DNA from: Sclerodactyla briareus
Taxonomy: Eukaryota > Echinodermata > Holothuroidea > Dendrochirotida > Sclerodactylidae
Assembly: GCA_026419785.1 (NCBI GenBank)
Contig: JAODTK010005859.1
Location: 124,001-188,000 of the forward strand
Direction of reading: 5' to 3'
DNA length: 64,000 nt
The translations under genes were made by a program, and so were the position numbers. The notes under the pieces are model-generated. The model did no database searches. It was given only the letters and a program-made list of their open reading frames with translations, and was not told the origin of the DNA. Of this stretch, positions 1-13,203 are shown in pieces (within the stretch, counting starts at the first letter, position 1; each line of letters opens with the position of its first letter).

Positions 1-11
1 TGTGAATGGCA

Positions 12-88
12 GTATGTATGTATGTTGTATGTATGTCTGTCTGTATGTATGTATGTATGTGTATGTTGTATGTATGTATGTATGTATG
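12..88. repeat. TATG tetranucleotide microsatellite
   Basis: The first bases of the window are an imperfect run of TATG/TGTA units, interrupted by short TCTG units. It ends at the change to unique sequence at about 88. No coding meaning is seen. Confidence 0.95.
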
Positions 89-2794
89 CCCTGTACCGGC
101 TTGTGCTAGCTGTTTGGGAGTGCCTTGCTCATGACGACTACCTTATCGCGTCTGTGAATTGTTAGCTTAATCTGGTTGGGATCAGTCAATGGACGCACTA
201 AGCTTTCTTGGTTTTCTGAACAAGTTTGATGGGCACCTTCTATTTTTCATCATTCTTGAAAAACATGAAACAAAACTATGAACACTGAACAGAGTGCCAC
301 ATTTCCAAATTAGTTGCGTTGTACCGGACCAGACAAATTACACGGAAATTTTCGCTTGGTCTCATTGTGATTGAGCCAGGCCTCCTAACGGACGGAGAAG
401 CAGATGTTCCACCCTCTATATAGGCCACCCTCAACAATCCAACTTTAGGACTTGTATGTACTCTCAAAATTAAGTAGTTTCCACTCGAAATCGCCAGTTG
501 AATTAGGCTCATGCTACCATCGCTGGGGCTGAAAATATATAAAGGAGAACGGTTTTTATAACAAAATATATGCTTGTCTAACGTTGTCATCTGATTTTGT
601 AAGAACAATCGTCCAACGTTTATGAGGGGAGTGGACTAACTTACTTATATTTTGAACAGTCACGATGTTAAGTTAGACACAAAAAGCCGATCTCACTGAA
701 AAAACGTAATAGGTGCAATGTGTCAAATGCGTTCATGCGTGCACTTTTTCACATGGAGGTGTTTCCACTGACTATGCCCCCTATATCAACTTCGTGATCC
801 AAGTGAGCGAATGAAGCCACGTTGAACATGGGCACTATATCATTGTCGTAATCCATGTGGGGAGTATGAACCCGTGTGCCCCCCCCCCCCCCCCAAAATG
901 CAACACATCGGCCTCTCATTATCATGATTGTAATCGTATTCTGGAGTGCTAGGAAAACTCCACGCTGCTTACCCTGACACTGTCGCGTGCTGAACAAACA
1001 GAGTATCTATTCTAGCCAGATGTCTGAGGAGTCCAGGTAAACGTTTTCATAATAGTCGGTAGCCAGACCTACCGGGTAAGGCAGTGTGTATTACCTGAAA
1101 TACGGGACGCCAGGAGGCGACACGGTTCTATTACCTGGTAATGCTGTAGGACACATGGTAAAGGCAAAAAATAGACCATGGACATAAAATGCGATAATGC
1201 CAAAGAATCATTAGGATTATATAGGCCATACTTAGCCACAAAGGCGTGTAAGCGCTTATTCACTGAGCGCCAAAAAGACCTCATCGTTATGAAATGCCAT
1301 ACTGCTGTATGCAGCCATTTTACGGTTCACCTAGCAACGATTGCATTTCTGAGGGTACTCGATGTGACAACCTCCCCACGTATCACGATCATGTGTAAGG
1401 TTTATTGCATGCTTTCTAGAAAACGGAGTTGATGTATTGAATTCGCTTTTCCAGGCAAGGGTTTCACGGGTCTCCCAACGGGTTCAGCAGTACCGTATGT
1501 TTTGAATGTTTCTTTGTAGAGCAATTTTGGGGAGACCTTCTGGATTCTTGGCAGCATAACGTATAATCTCATTTTTATGGGCAAATTCATATACCGGTAC
1601 GCCATTGGAATATACAAATATAAAAAGAAAGAACTTACTGTTTAGCAGTTCAAGGTCATTCCGGTACGTGACTCATGAGGGACAGGGGTGAGGGAGAGGT
1701 AATCCCACTCCTTGTGAAATTGTGATTATGACAGGGCAGAAACGCAAGGCCTATGTCGTGGAGCAAAACTGCGTATGGAAACATAATAATTTCGCCCCCG
1801 ATACATTCCCCTTGATTATCACTTTGGGTATCCCTGAGGTCATCCAAGTTCAAATTTTGAAAAGCGTCTTGAAGAACGTAATACATGTATTTGAATTCCA
1901 TTATGCTGCATATCATCATAGATAGATGAGCAGAGTAAGGACCCCAATTCTTGGGGCAGTTCAAAGTTCAAATTCAGGAAAGTGTGCTCACATGATAGAT
2001 AATAATGCAAAATTCAATGGATGTCATATTAAATGTGCTGAGTACGAAAAAATGAAGAGAAAGAGGCCTGGTATTTTTAAGCTCACAGGTCATTCAATGT
2101 CGGTATAAAAATGCTGTCATTACAAAGGATTAGGTGAGAAATCATGTGTTTTTGGTGAAGTCGATAACTTTCATAATACAAGGTAATTGCACAGGATCCG
2201 CGATGATATCTAGCAACTCCGGGTATTGCCCGTGTGGATAGCCTAGCATTGTACACTAATATGTAGCGCTAGTAGGCTGCATTAGGTGGCATACAATCAT
2301 TTTATTGGCTTCTTCTGTGAAAGGAGGTTCCTAACCGAATAAACTTCCTGAAAATCGCATTTGGAGTTCGAAGGATTGATATTTTTGCTATATGTTGGGT
2401 TCTGATATAGTCTAAACCGGATGGGACATAATCACGTGTGTTTTTGTTTTTTTTTTAACCGGAATGTTCGACGGAGATCTCACAGCTCGAGTTAATCATA
2501 ACACGTGCAATCGTAAACGTCTTGGTAGTGTGGGCGAATATGCCGTAGGTGTAGCATCAGATTAGGATTTTTTTTAATCCCCTAAATGCACTCATGGCCT
2601 TCCACAAATCTCTCCTCTTGCTGCTAGAAATTCTCAATTGTGTGAATGACAACCTAGAAACAAACTATTGCCAGACTAAAACCCAATGTGTGGATCACAC
2701 TTTTCTGGGTTACAGCCAACAGAAAGTAGAGGCGGGATGTGATTGACAGACAAATCACCTTCCCTGTAACTCGCGATTGAGTGTGGTACATTGA
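89..2794. other. gene-free stretch
   Basis: No gene is recognised here. A 16-base C run lies at 879-894. The longest open frame is 110 codons on the minus strand (276-608). It has no splice-supported ends and no family motif that I recognise, and frames of this length are expected by chance in a window of this size. Short A- and T-rich patches occur near 2,440 and 2,570. Confidence 0.6.
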
Positions 2795-2962
2795 CTCGAG
2801 TACGAGTACGAAGTACATCAAATGAGTACGAGTACGAGTACAAAGCTCATGAGTACGGGTATGAGTCGATACACAGTTTTCCAAACGCCGAGTACGAGTG
2901 AGTACGAGAGCTAGGAGTACGAGTACGAGACGATTCCACAAACAGGAGTACGAGTACGAGTA
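2795..2962. repeat. GAGTAC hexamer-based repeat, copy A
   Basis: Degenerate GAGTAC units are broken by conserved non-hexamer words: AAAGCTCATGAGTACG, then CACAGTTTTCCAAA near 2,872. The same words in the same order recur in copy B about 629 bp downstream, so this is a dispersed repeat unit rather than a simple microsatellite. Read through on the minus strand it gives runs such as LVLVL or RTRTR, which are an artefact of the hexamer. I recall similar GAGTAC repeats in echinoderm genomes. Confidence 0.85.
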
Positions 2963-3424
2963 AAACATTTTTAACAAACGCGGTACAAGTTTCGGCCATC
3001 ATATGATATAATAATAATAATATCTGAGACTAGGGTAGGGCTCAATGGCTCAAACAAAGAAACCTGCACCCTTATGCTGATCGTGGATGAGCACCGCAAT
3101 ATCGCCTTCCTATTTCCAACTAGTGATTAGACGATGCCGAGTCAGGTTGTAGCAGCCAGGTTCTGCCCGGACTGCAATGTATGTCACGTCCCCAATTGAC
3201 GGAGTTTGGGATCAACTGTCAGCGCCATTCAGCTACTTTCCTCAAGGCTGGGCAAGGTGGTAGCAAGTGATGGCCATCACGGCAAAGCAGCCGCGCTGAA
3301 TTAAAACATATGAGACGTATGTAGTACGAGTCCACCAAATTATTCGAGCATTGCACTCGCCTATTACTATATTAGTACCTAATACAGTGAGTAATGCTAC
3401 ACAGCTATGGTTTTTGGATTTTGA

Positions 3425-3608
3425 CCCGAGTACGAGGACGAGTACATCCACTATGGTACGAGTCCGAGTACAAAACCCATGAGGACGAGTATGTACGAGA
3501 CACAGTTTTCCAAAAGCTGAGTACGAGCCAGAGCCCATGAGTAAGAGTACGAGTACAAGAAAATGTAATCGAGTACGGACTCGAGTCCGAGTACGGGACA
3601 CGGAGTAC
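3425..3608. repeat. GAGTAC hexamer-based repeat, copy B
   Basis: This is the second copy of the element at 2,795. It shares the interior word CACAGTTTTCCAAA (near 3,501) and the AAACCCATGAG word before it. It is about as long as copy A and in the same orientation. Many point changes separate the copies, so the duplication is not recent. Confidence 0.85.
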
Positions 3609-3865
3609 TACAAGTCTGGTACTCTGCTTACCTAGACATGCGAGGATAAGATAAACATATTGCTGCCGGCTATAGGGAGAATGTAAAAAAAACTGTCACA
3701 GGAGCTCGATGGAAATGGATGTGGAAAATTAGGGTAATTAATTGGATTTAAAAGAAAATCAAATCACACATGCAAACAATAATTGTAACTCAGCATCAGC
3801 AGATTATCCACCACAACGTTTCAACCTGACCGCACGTACGGTTTATAAGAAGTAAGAGTGAACGT

Positions 3866-3910
3866 GACGAACGAACGAACAGATGAACTAACGAACGAAC
3901 TAACGAACGG
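3866..3910. repeat. GAAC tetranucleotide run
   Basis: Units of GAAC with ACTA variants. The complementary GTTC type recurs near 46,940. Confidence 0.9.
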
Positions 3911-4880
3911 ACTGAGAGAAATGATGATGGTAGAGTCTTCTTGCGTAACATCTAGATTGGTAAATTGTGAATAACCACTGGGGTACATATTTACACGGGC
4001 ATGGCTTACCAATGTACCGTATTTGATAAAAAAATAAAAAAAAAATAATTGTGTTAAGTTTGTCACGGGATGACGGTACAGCGGGCAATTTAGTGAATTA
4101 CATATGCAGTTTTCATTGCTATAACAAACTGTTACGCGGTGGCATAACCTGACTGTTGGAGGAAACCAGCCCTCACGACAATCGATCGTGAAGGTGCTGT
4201 TCTCGGCACCCCGATGCAAGGAGCAGCTACCCTTGTGGCGGAATGAACACGGGCTGTGTCACACATGACTCAATGCTCGAGAAAGGTCAACGAGGAATTT
4301 GAAGAGGAATCAAGCTCAGCGGCTCGGTAGAATCAACCGTAGGGTAATCCAAGATTTCGATAGTGACACCATATAAGCGGATCTCCACGGATGAATCTAC
4401 GTTCCATATGAGCTCACAGGTTCCTATAAAGAGGTTTTCCATGAGGGAAAAAAAAAAAAAAAACGTTTAGTGGGAATGGTCATTAGGGCCCACGTTTGTG
4501 TGATTGTCAAATCTTACCACCGTCACATTTTACCAGGAACGTACGGAGACGGTTTGTTTTTTGTTAAGTCAGTGCATTAGTGCATTTAACAGTGATCTCA
4601 GAGAAAAGAAAAGTGGAAGATTATGACGATTATAGGCTGAAAGATTATAGGCTACATATGTCTCAGTCTTTTTGGCCAAGTATGACTGACTATAATTGAC
4701 AAGAAAAACAACAAACAAACACTTACCGATCTAATTGAAACCAACTAAATCGACTCCTCATAGGAAAACCCCACAACCCAAACATTTCATCTGACTGGAA
4801 CCTGGCATTCACTTCGCGTTCTCTCGGCACTTACATTTTTGATCCGTGACCTAAGGTGGTATATAAATGACTTTGACCTG

Positions 4881-4898
4881 ATATATATATATATATAA

Positions 4899-4934
<36 letters not shown>
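4881..4934. repeat. AT dinucleotide microsatellite
   Basis: 54 bases of alternating A and T with two phase slips (ATAATA, TATTAT). Confidence 0.95.
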
Positions 4935-4937
<3 letters not shown>

Positions 4938-5120
4938 TAGTAGGGGTCAATTTTGAATTAGCCTCGTGGCAAGCGCTGTAGATTGGACATTCGTAAATAT
5001 TTCTTATCGCAGAGAGAAGAGAGTATCCTTCCTGCTTTTCTCACTGGTGAACTTATATGGATCGTGTTTCTTCAAAAACTATTTATTCCACATTTTCTCG
5101 TTGAATGGAATAATTTGTGT

Positions 5121-5152
5121 AGGGAACTGGAGATATATATATCCAGTTCCCT
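5121..5152. repeat. perfect inverted repeat with 11-bp arms
   Basis: The arms AGGGAACTGGA (5,121-5,131) and TCCAGTTCCCT (5,142-5,152) are perfect reverse complements. They flank the 10-base spacer GATATATATA, which is itself mostly self-complementary, so the whole 32 bases could form one long hairpin or cruciform. Confidence 0.9.
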
Positions 5153-8100
5153 ACCACAGTATTCCAGTTAAGGGATGTTATTGTATGTTTATGTGTACGT
5201 TAAGGGAGAGGGAACATATATCTATGAACACATTGAGTCTAACAGGATGATAAGACTCATACTTGGAGCGTTCCCCCCCCCCCCCCCCTCCCTGTGTGAA
5301 GCTTCTTCACGGGGAACACAACGAGTAGCACTGTAGGGAAAAAGGAGACATATCAAAACTCAAAGGACCACCATAAAATTATCCCATGAGAAATCAATTA
5401 ACTTTATCAATAATTTGTGTACGATTTTGTTTTCCTGCACCCAAATCCCGATTTACTGACTGCGCCTTCTTCCAGTATCGGCGCATCGGATCGGCTCTGA
5501 GATGTCGTAACACATGCATGACCATTTGCCTTTAAAGAGTGAAAATTGACACATTTCCCAGTACGCGACATGTTGACTACACAGTCCCTAATTCTTGTGT
5601 TGTTTGGTCAAAGGTCAATGAGGGTCAACGTCTGTAAAAACTGGTGAAAACGATACATCCACGATACCTTTTCTGAATATGTTAGAATTATTTTGGAATG
5701 AATTTGCTCAATCGGACACTACTAGGATGTTTTGTTTGGGGAAGACATGGGTCATATTTGTTAATTAAAAAAAATATGTATAAAAAAACAATATCAATCC
5801 ATCTGGAAAACTCCTCATGTCGGTCATACGTTAGTAGATTAAGATGAATTGTCAAAGTCATGATGTCAGTCATGCCCTAATAGATAAGTTGTCCTTGTAA
5901 ACTCATTATGTCAGGAATGACTTTGGTAAGCATCGTCGTGAATGGACAGTGTCGTTTGAGGGACGGAAACCGATCCAACGAGGTATCGAAAATATTGTTC
6001 ACTGGAAAACCTATCAGGGTGTTCAATACACGTATTCTATATTAAGTCGCGTATTGTCATGGTACTCCATGAGGACTATTGCCTCTTCAAAATCAATGGG
6101 ACACATACTACCTCTGTCTTTTTCAAATGTACCAATGGAATAGAAATATACTTTTGTTTCATTTGCTGCCGTGTGATGGGAAGATTTTGAGAAGATTATA
6201 GTTACCAAAGTATCCAGGATGGTTAGATGTGTATCCAAATCCCTCATGTGGACCTTCACTAACACATATCACGGTGACTTGTTCTGTCTGCATAGATTCC
6301 TTCTGATTTTGCAGGAAACAATCGTACCGCTATCAGCGTCGCCCTTGAAGAGGAGTGCATATTCCACCACATCTTCCAGTAATTTCGTCTGCCCAAAGCA
6401 AAAACCCCCCGGACATCATCGCATCTCATCAGTTTAATGAAGCAAGATCTATAGAACAGGAACGCAACTTTGCGATAGTGATTCTTGTCATATTCATTCT
6501 GTTACCACGCAGACTTCGGTGACCAAAGAAGATTTTCAACATTAGGGCAGGATTACAAAGCAAAAACCGAATAACTTTTCTTTCACTGTGCACGAAGTAT
6601 TCTCTCTAAACCTATTCTGGTAACATTAGTAGACAACATAACCGATGGCATTGCCGTGTTATAGTCCTGTGTTCTCACAGAAGCAGGAACAGAACTATAA
6701 CTAGTTTCATCAAATGGCATATAATTGCCTAATGCGGGAAACAATTATTGGCTTCTTCCTGACTCATTTCAGCTAGTGATTATGTTATGCGTTTTCAGAT
6801 ATCGAGCTGACAGCTTTTTGAGCTTATCTTCTCATGGCCTTGACCTAAACACTAAACGATTTAGCTTCTTCTCCCATGTTTGCAGCTAGCATACCTAATT
6901 TGGAATTGTTCCATGCCTCCGTTACTAAGTATTCGGGCATCGGCGGACAGCTTATAGGTTCTTTAACATTATATTACATTTCCTCTTACCTAGCGACAAC
7001 CAATGGGTCTTCTTCCTCCTTCTTCTCTATATATATTTGCTACCTACCTGATTTGACTTACCCTGTACGTTATTCAAACATCGTGCTAAATAGAGCTCGG
7101 GGCTCCTATGATCTTGATGCCTTTTGGTGACCTTGATGGCCAAACTCGACCCAAAACAACGGTGCTTTTCCTAAAACCTTCAACCCACATATGAAGTTCA
7201 CTCCCACATTCTTGGGCGTTCTTCAGTTGACTTGCTGACAAGGTTCTGAAGTTGACCTCCCACGACCTTAAGTCCTGACCTGACGATAATAAAATCATTA
7301 CGGTTGTCCTCGGAGGCGCGTCAATTTACATACACTCATCTTACGCCTGCTGATTACAAATCTGAGTAAACTGAATATTGGTGCACTTTCGGCCTATATG
7401 CGGGTGGTGTCAAACTGACATGAATTTTCTGTCATATCACAGGCGTAAACTGCACACTTCAAAGCGTTTGGCTGGGATTCCATAGATGCGTATGCGGTCC
7501 GGTAAGCTGGAAAATCGCGTGCGCCAACTTACGTGAACTGAGCGGGATTCAGATGTCGGAATATGCCCTATTTAGTTTCAAAAGATAGATTGTGGTTCCA
7601 CAGGAGCAATTTTTGTTATAAATGCAGGCAAACTACACCGTACTAGGCGGAATAAGCACATGAACTAATGCGTATAGGCTGCTTATCACCGCGAATGTTC
7701 TATGGAACATCTCCTAAAGCCAAGCCGCGACATATGCGTGGCTGCTGCATTATCTGTATTTTCGCATAAACTCACTGTGTTTTCTCATCTGAACAACGTT
7801 CGTTTTGTAATATGTGATTTTCACATCCAGCCCAGGTCCAGGTCCAGGTTCTAACAAGAAACACTCCGTCCGTGGTTACGCCTTCCCCCATGATTTGCTC
7901 CTATAAAGTCCCTAACTCATTCGGAATATGAGGCTCCGTGAGTGTTTGAGCGAGGAGTTCTGAAGTACGAGGGTGTATCATCTTTGCCCTTCAGAGACGC
8001 CTTCAACCCCATTCGACGGAATGGATTCAGGGAGATAGATTTCTCGCGCAGTCACATTCCTGAGCGTGAAAGGATCGGGTGAGATTATGTACGGATGTGT

Positions 8101-8719
8101 TGGTTTAATCTTCCTATCAATTATATTTGACATGTTGGTATTGAATTACACAATGAACTATTATTTGGCTTCAAAGTAAGCTCATTATCAAACACTAATT
8201 ATCAGTTTCATTTTATGAGTTCAACCACAATTTTCCTGACAGAATACGTAATATCCCCAGTGACCACTCTACCATTTTGAAAGCAAATTACAATACCACA
8301 TCGTTAACACATGCGGTGCAGAATTAAAGTGACACCTCGGAGCATTACCGAAGTCAGAACTATGTTGATTACTCAGATATGTGTCAACAATTTCTTTTTC
8401 GGGTTTGTGCTGTCATGTTCTTTGAAGGGCCTTACAGAACACAAGAACAGAAACATTGGGGTTAGGGGACAGAAGGGCGCTGCGTGATGCAATGATTCAT
8501 TTAGCTTCCGACGATAAATAAAAGTGGGGGAAGTCATTCGAACCAGAAAACACCCCGTAGGAGTCGCCCAGTGCGTATAGTTGGTCGTAAAACAGAAACG
8601 AAGCCAAACGTCTGGTTCCTCCAAAACACCAAAAATAAATATCCCATCGACCACTGGAAGTGTCCGGGGATATATGGTTTGGGGTGTGTAGCCGCCGCCG
8701 TCCAGGCTCCGCGTCGCCG

Positions 8720-9140
8720 CCGGAAAACTTTAGGCGTTAGCGCAATAATCCTTTAACACTTTATCCGATTGATTTGAAACTTGGTACAATTGTCCGCCCT
8801 AGTGAAAATCTCGATGAGTTCGGAAAAGTGGGATCACTGCAATGCTGGGGGCCGCTAATTTGCATAATTTACGTGGGAATTTCCAAGTTAGTAGGATTTG
8901 AACGAAACTTGGGGTAGGGACTATAGTTGAGCCCGAAAATGTGGAGGGTCATTTCAAGGTCATCGGAGGTCAATATTTGCGGAATTTCTGCGATTTCCAA
9001 ACTTACGAAATGGTTTTGGAGGACGGCCCGCCGTTCGCGTTTACCATCGTTACATATGATTGGCGTCAATAAACAGTGCATGATTCAATTTTTTAATTTA
9101 CCCATAGGGGTCTGTGGCCCCCAGACGTTCGGAAGTGATG
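8720..9140. repeat. probable dispersed non-coding repeat with TTTGCATAA / AGGTCA words
   Basis: The stretch reads like a dispersed repeat: a TTGAAACTTGGTACAA-type phrase, then a related GAACGAAACTTGGGG phrase about 130 bp later, TTTGCATAATTTACG, and AAGGTCA words around 8,955. The two AAACTTGG phrases suggest an internal period. Comparable phrases recur near 57,240-57,440 (TTAGGCAAATTGG, TTATGCAAATAG). The class is unknown. Confidence 0.45.
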
Positions 9141-9153
9141 AAATTCCGATTGC

Positions 9154-9430
9154 TCATTCGAGACGATTCAACTCCGAGTTAATGAACTCGGCGCTCTCCG
9201 GATGCCCGAGATTACCGACAACCGGCAGGTTATTCTCAAGTGCCCTGCAGACCGTGCCTGAATATATACGCCGGGTACTAGTGTAACTCAGACCAAGTTT
9301 CCAATCGGGTCCGTGTTTAAAATTACCGGTGATGGTGTGAATGAAAGTATTATTGATTCCCGCTGGAGGACAGATGGGCATGTCCGTCGTTGTTGAGAGG
9401 AGTTGTGATACGACCCGTGTCGTTACGAAC
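9154..9430 (-). other. coding-like open frame, unassigned
   Basis: An open frame of about 92 codons runs from a stop near 9,430 to a stop at 9,154 on the minus strand. Its middle (STTTDMPICPPAGI, then TGNFKHGPDWKLGLSY) has mixed, protein-like composition. A good acceptor-like sequence (a pyrimidine stretch ending TCCTCCAG) lies inside it near 9,360, and GT donor-like sites lie near 9,225. It is on the same strand as, and downstream of, the SHYRGG gene. Its reading phase after the internal acceptor does not match the donor phase of exon 2 at 12,024, so I do not join them. It may be chance. Confidence 0.25.
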
Positions 9431-11737
9431 AGTCAGATATTAAGAATATAACAATGGGTCCAAGAACCGCGCTCGTTCCGAAGAGAAAAGAAATCCAGGG
9501 CACCACTTGAAAACCTTCATGGACCAAAACGAGTTGATTGAATCAGAATAGGAAACCCGAGATCAAAATACATTGCTTTTCCGTTATTATTGTTTATTAG
9601 GATAATTACCGTGTGATGGGGGTTGTACTTTATAGACAGCGTGCGACATTAATTTCATAGAGATAATAATTGTGAGCATGTATGTGAATGAAAAGTAATA
9701 GTAGTTGTTGTAATTTTCTTTATGCAACTCAAACGATAAACACGTTGTGACTGCGTTTTGAGAAGTAAGCTGAGGCCTCCATGTGCCACGATTGTCCCAA
9801 ACCCTTGGGTATTGTAAATGACAGTCCTCCGAAACAGTATTTATCAGTTTTATTTCCCTGAGCTACACACGTCTCCACTTCCCACAACAGGACCCGCAAT
9901 AAATAACCATGTTCACGGTGGTCACGGTGAGTGCGCACGCTCACCAATAACGCTCAATAGCTCTACCCCGATACGGCCTCTATTCTTAAATGTCACCACT
10001 CTTGAGAACACAAACCAGTTCATCACATCTTCTCGGATTGTTGTTGATAAGTATATGAGGGGGTGTGGCGGGGGGGGGGGAGGGAGTCCCGTGAAATGCT
10101 GTGCTGGGGGTAGGAGTTTCGTTTCGTCAGAGGAGTTTCAGAAGATTGTTTTTGTGATGGAACTGCACCCGTGCGGCCAGTTGTAATCTATTACCCCTTT
10201 GACACAAAATAGCCTTATCATCTCATAATTGTAACCGTGAGAAGGCTTATACCGTTACTCCAGCGGTTGTCCACAAGACCTTTCGTGACAATAGTGCAGT
10301 TCGTATCATGGAGTTCATGTGATGTCATAACAGATGGCGGTTATTGACAAGACGGACACAGCTATCTTTTCAGTTAAGGAATATAAAAGTAAAAACTAAT
10401 AACTTGAATCGAGCCATACTACCGGGATCCGGGGCTCATTGTATCTTATAAAAATTAGTATCAATCCGTTATTATTCCGAACAGATGTCGGGACGCTGGG
10501 AGGGGGGAGGGGTGAATGAAGTCATTTAGGAGGTTGCGAGGAAGGAAAATACTCGATTATACCAACATTCTCGCATGCTTCAAAAGGGGAAGGGCCAGAC
10601 CGTTTGGTATATCCTCCCGAAATAAAGGATCGTGGAGTTGTCTAGCGAGCCGGGAACATATGACCATAGCCACTTTATTCAATGCGGAGAACACTTTTCA
10701 TGCGTACTGTATCAACATAAAGCTCATGCAGGTACATAAAGGTCCCAGTCTTAAACTACGAACTGGTATATTTCAAAAACATGAATAGCACCTTGATCGA
10801 ATTTTTTACAGAAAACAAATCACCATACGCGCAAAAAAGAAACGATCTGGGAGAGACCTACCCACAGCCTCTGTAGGAAGATCTAGCATTGAGAGATAAA
10901 TCGCAAAATGTGTTGTAAATACTTATCAAAACTGAATGGTGGACCTATATAATGGGAGTGCAAGATGTAATAATACTAATAATGAGGACTTGATAGAGCG
11001 CCTAATGCAAACAGGCTCTAGGCGCTTAAGCACCTAAAAGAAACACATAGCAGGAACAAATAAGATACTTAAAGATTTTTTTATGAGCAGGTGAGGAGAA
11101 AAAACAGGGAGCGAAAACAAAAAAAAGACAGAAGGGAGAATCGTCTAGGCATGAAGTGATGAGTGACTGTATGAAAGAGTTTTTAGACGGACTTGATGAA
11201 AGTAGTACGTTGTGGAACCGACGACAGATGTTCATGTGGGTCTTCACAAGGGAAGGCGCAGCAGAGGCGAATGAACGTCACCGTTAGAACTTGGTTGATG
11301 AAGCGAACCTTGACTTTAGGCTGTTGCTCGGAAGATGACTTTAGAGATATGGAAGGAGGAACATGCAGCTGAACAAGCGCGGGAGATGAAACTAGGAGCC
11401 TACATTCGAGGCTTTATATATGAGTAGAAGGATAGTAAAAGCAATTCTTCTGCCTTATTAATATAGCGCGTCCCCGTCGGTTCATATTGTCCTTTCTCGC
11501 GTGGTTGCAAAGCAGATTGTACGTGTCTGTTGTTACACAGACCAATATTCGTTTCGGCATTAGAGAGTGAGAGTTTGCCCGCTGCAGCAACGGTCGTTAC
11601 TAATGTCGCATTAAAGGCTGTACTTCATGCGCGTTCCGACGGGCAAGTAGTTTTCTATAGTTGAACCGTGGTGAGCTCCGCATTTCTATTGTAGGTAAAA
11701 ATAACAGCAGATTACAGGAATATTCGTCCTTAAAACA
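9431..11737. other. gene-free stretch
   Basis: No gene or clear repeat is recognised, apart from an 11-base G run near 10,070. If the SHYRGG gene on the minus strand continues past exon 2, its third exon should lie here or further left. I searched for the expected tryptophan-containing continuation and did not find it. Confidence 0.5.
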
Positions 11738-13203
11738 GAGTTTCTCGGTTGATTCACGTGTAACGACATGCACGAAAAGGTATGAAATCGGTGTGTAACG
11801 TGTAGGCTACTGATGGGACGTTAGAAATCGACCATATAGACTGAGTTATCCGTCGCATATCGCGGATTTGGGAGTCCTTTCGGACACATTTGATAGACAA
11901 TATGTGATTTTTTAGATAAGCTACCATTTATTATAACCAAAAAATGAACGCTCCAAATGTTATACTATATCGGAACAGAGTTGTTGTTTCAACATACTGC
12001 ATTCGATTATGCTTCGTACTAACCACTTCGATATTCGAAAGACGGGATCCAGGGTGATATTGAAGGAGTTGACTCCTGTGGTCCAGTCCTCGGCGGTACT
12101 AAAATCCGTACAGATGTAGGGAGCAGAGCTTGTCGGAACCACTATCACATGGAACCGCAATGATCCTTCGCCCGTCAGCACAGTACCGGTGAACAATACG
12201 GGTGTCGTCACAAAAGGATTACTGCTAAAAACTTAGTTCGCCATGCCATCCGGTAGGAAAATTTCAATCTGATGAGGAAACAAAGTGCAGTGTGCTCCTG
12301 ATAATTATTACTTATTACAATATTTCTTCCCCAAGTTTGTTTTCTATAGCCTCGTGTATCAGACCGACTCGGGAACTGCGAATCTCTAGCCATGGAAAGT
12401 ATCAAATTGAATGGATTAAAATCCGCAATAGGCCCCAAATTCGGAGGGGTGGACGGAAATCCATGAATTCTGCGAGATTATGTACCATCACCCTTCCTAC
12501 CACTGTTTGAAGAGTCTAACAACACCCGGGGATAATGAGCGGTTCGCCTGCATGGAAGTCAAGCGAACAAAATATTCGTCGTACGGATATTCATGTAAAC
12601 TATTTTATATTTGATCATAATATTGTAACGATATCAAATCACACTGGGACGACTTTCTCGTGACGTTCGTGGAATCATTTCGTTGGCGCGGTATTTTCGC
12701 CCAGTGGTAATGCCAACAATGCCTCATTAAATACCATTCTCCCCTAAATTTAAGGAAATCCGTGTTAATTCTTAATTATACGATAAGTCCCGTCCAAATG
12801 TTTTTACATGATTCAACCAACTTCACGTGATTTGACTGTGTTTTTATCTTTCGACAAGAATATTCGATCATGCGAATTTGTCATACTCCCTCACTGTGAA
12901 TCGGATTTGTCAAACTTAGCTTCCTATACACTTTAAAAATGTTTTTGTAGATATATACCCACACTATGTAAAATATCCACCTAGTCCGTTTGTTTGTATA
13001 AGGAATTACACAAACAATCGTGTATAATGGTTGTGTAAACAATTACGCAAATTGTGCAGATTATACAAATACACAACGGACTTTGTAAATTTTCAACATA
13101 CCGGGTATAGTTGTGCTAGTTACGCAACATTTTTAAGATGGTACTCCTCTCTGCGAAACTGTTAAAAAATTCCGGGGGCCATGGCAGGAAATGTCGCCAT
13201 AAC
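11738..13203. repeat. tandem duplication, unit 1 (~1.47 kb)
   Basis: This unit starts with GTTTCTCGGTTGATTCACG and ends with GGCAGGAAATGTCGCCATAAC. It is followed at once by a second copy of the whole unit (13,204-14,693). The copies are collinear over their full length: shared blocks include GATTCACGTGTAACGACATG, GATAGACAATATGTGAT, CAAATGTTATACTATATCGG and AAGAATATTCGATCATGCG. Differences are mainly one- or few-base gaps, with fewer substitutions. Unit 1 carries the intact exon at 12,024-12,221 of the minus-strand gene. Confidence 0.9.
12024..12221 (-). CDS. exon of SHYRGG/CTDFS-type secreted protein (exon 2, intact copy)
   Basis: Minus-strand exon of exactly 198 bp, bounded by an acceptor (TTTTTAGCAG, just above 12,221) and a GTTAGT donor (12,018-12,023). 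It starts and ends in the same phase, so it encodes 65 whole residues plus split codons at each end. The frame is fully open. It reads NPFVTTPVLFTGTV at the start, then FHVIVVPTSSAPY, the landmark ICTDFSTAEDWTTG and NSFNITLDPVFRISK. From memory, an invertebrate extracellular family that begins SHFRGG..SW.P and continues with a C-T-D-[FY]-S..E-[DN]-W motif matches both this exon and the signal-peptide exon at 20.5-20.7 kb. The two exons are therefore probably one gene with a first intron of about 8.3 kb. Alternating hydrophobic residues suggest a beta-sandwich. No function is known to me. Confidence 0.65.

Larger units (their letters stand above)
3609..8700. other. gene-free stretch with simple repeats
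   Basis: No gene is recognised. It holds a GAAC tetranucleotide run (3,866-3,910), an A run near 4,450, an AT run (4,881-4,934), a hairpin (5,121-5,152) and a 16-base C run (5,273-5,288). All open frames are under 135 codons, overlap on both strands, and lack splice-supported ends. Confidence 0.55.

Noticed and set aside
2654-3601. Minus frames with LVLVL, RTRTR and YSYS repeats
   Set aside because: These are produced by the GAGTAC hexamer repeat.
9154-9430. Third exon of the SHYRGG gene
   Set aside because: Its phase after the best internal acceptor does not fit the exon ending at 12,024, and the expected family motifs are not visible.
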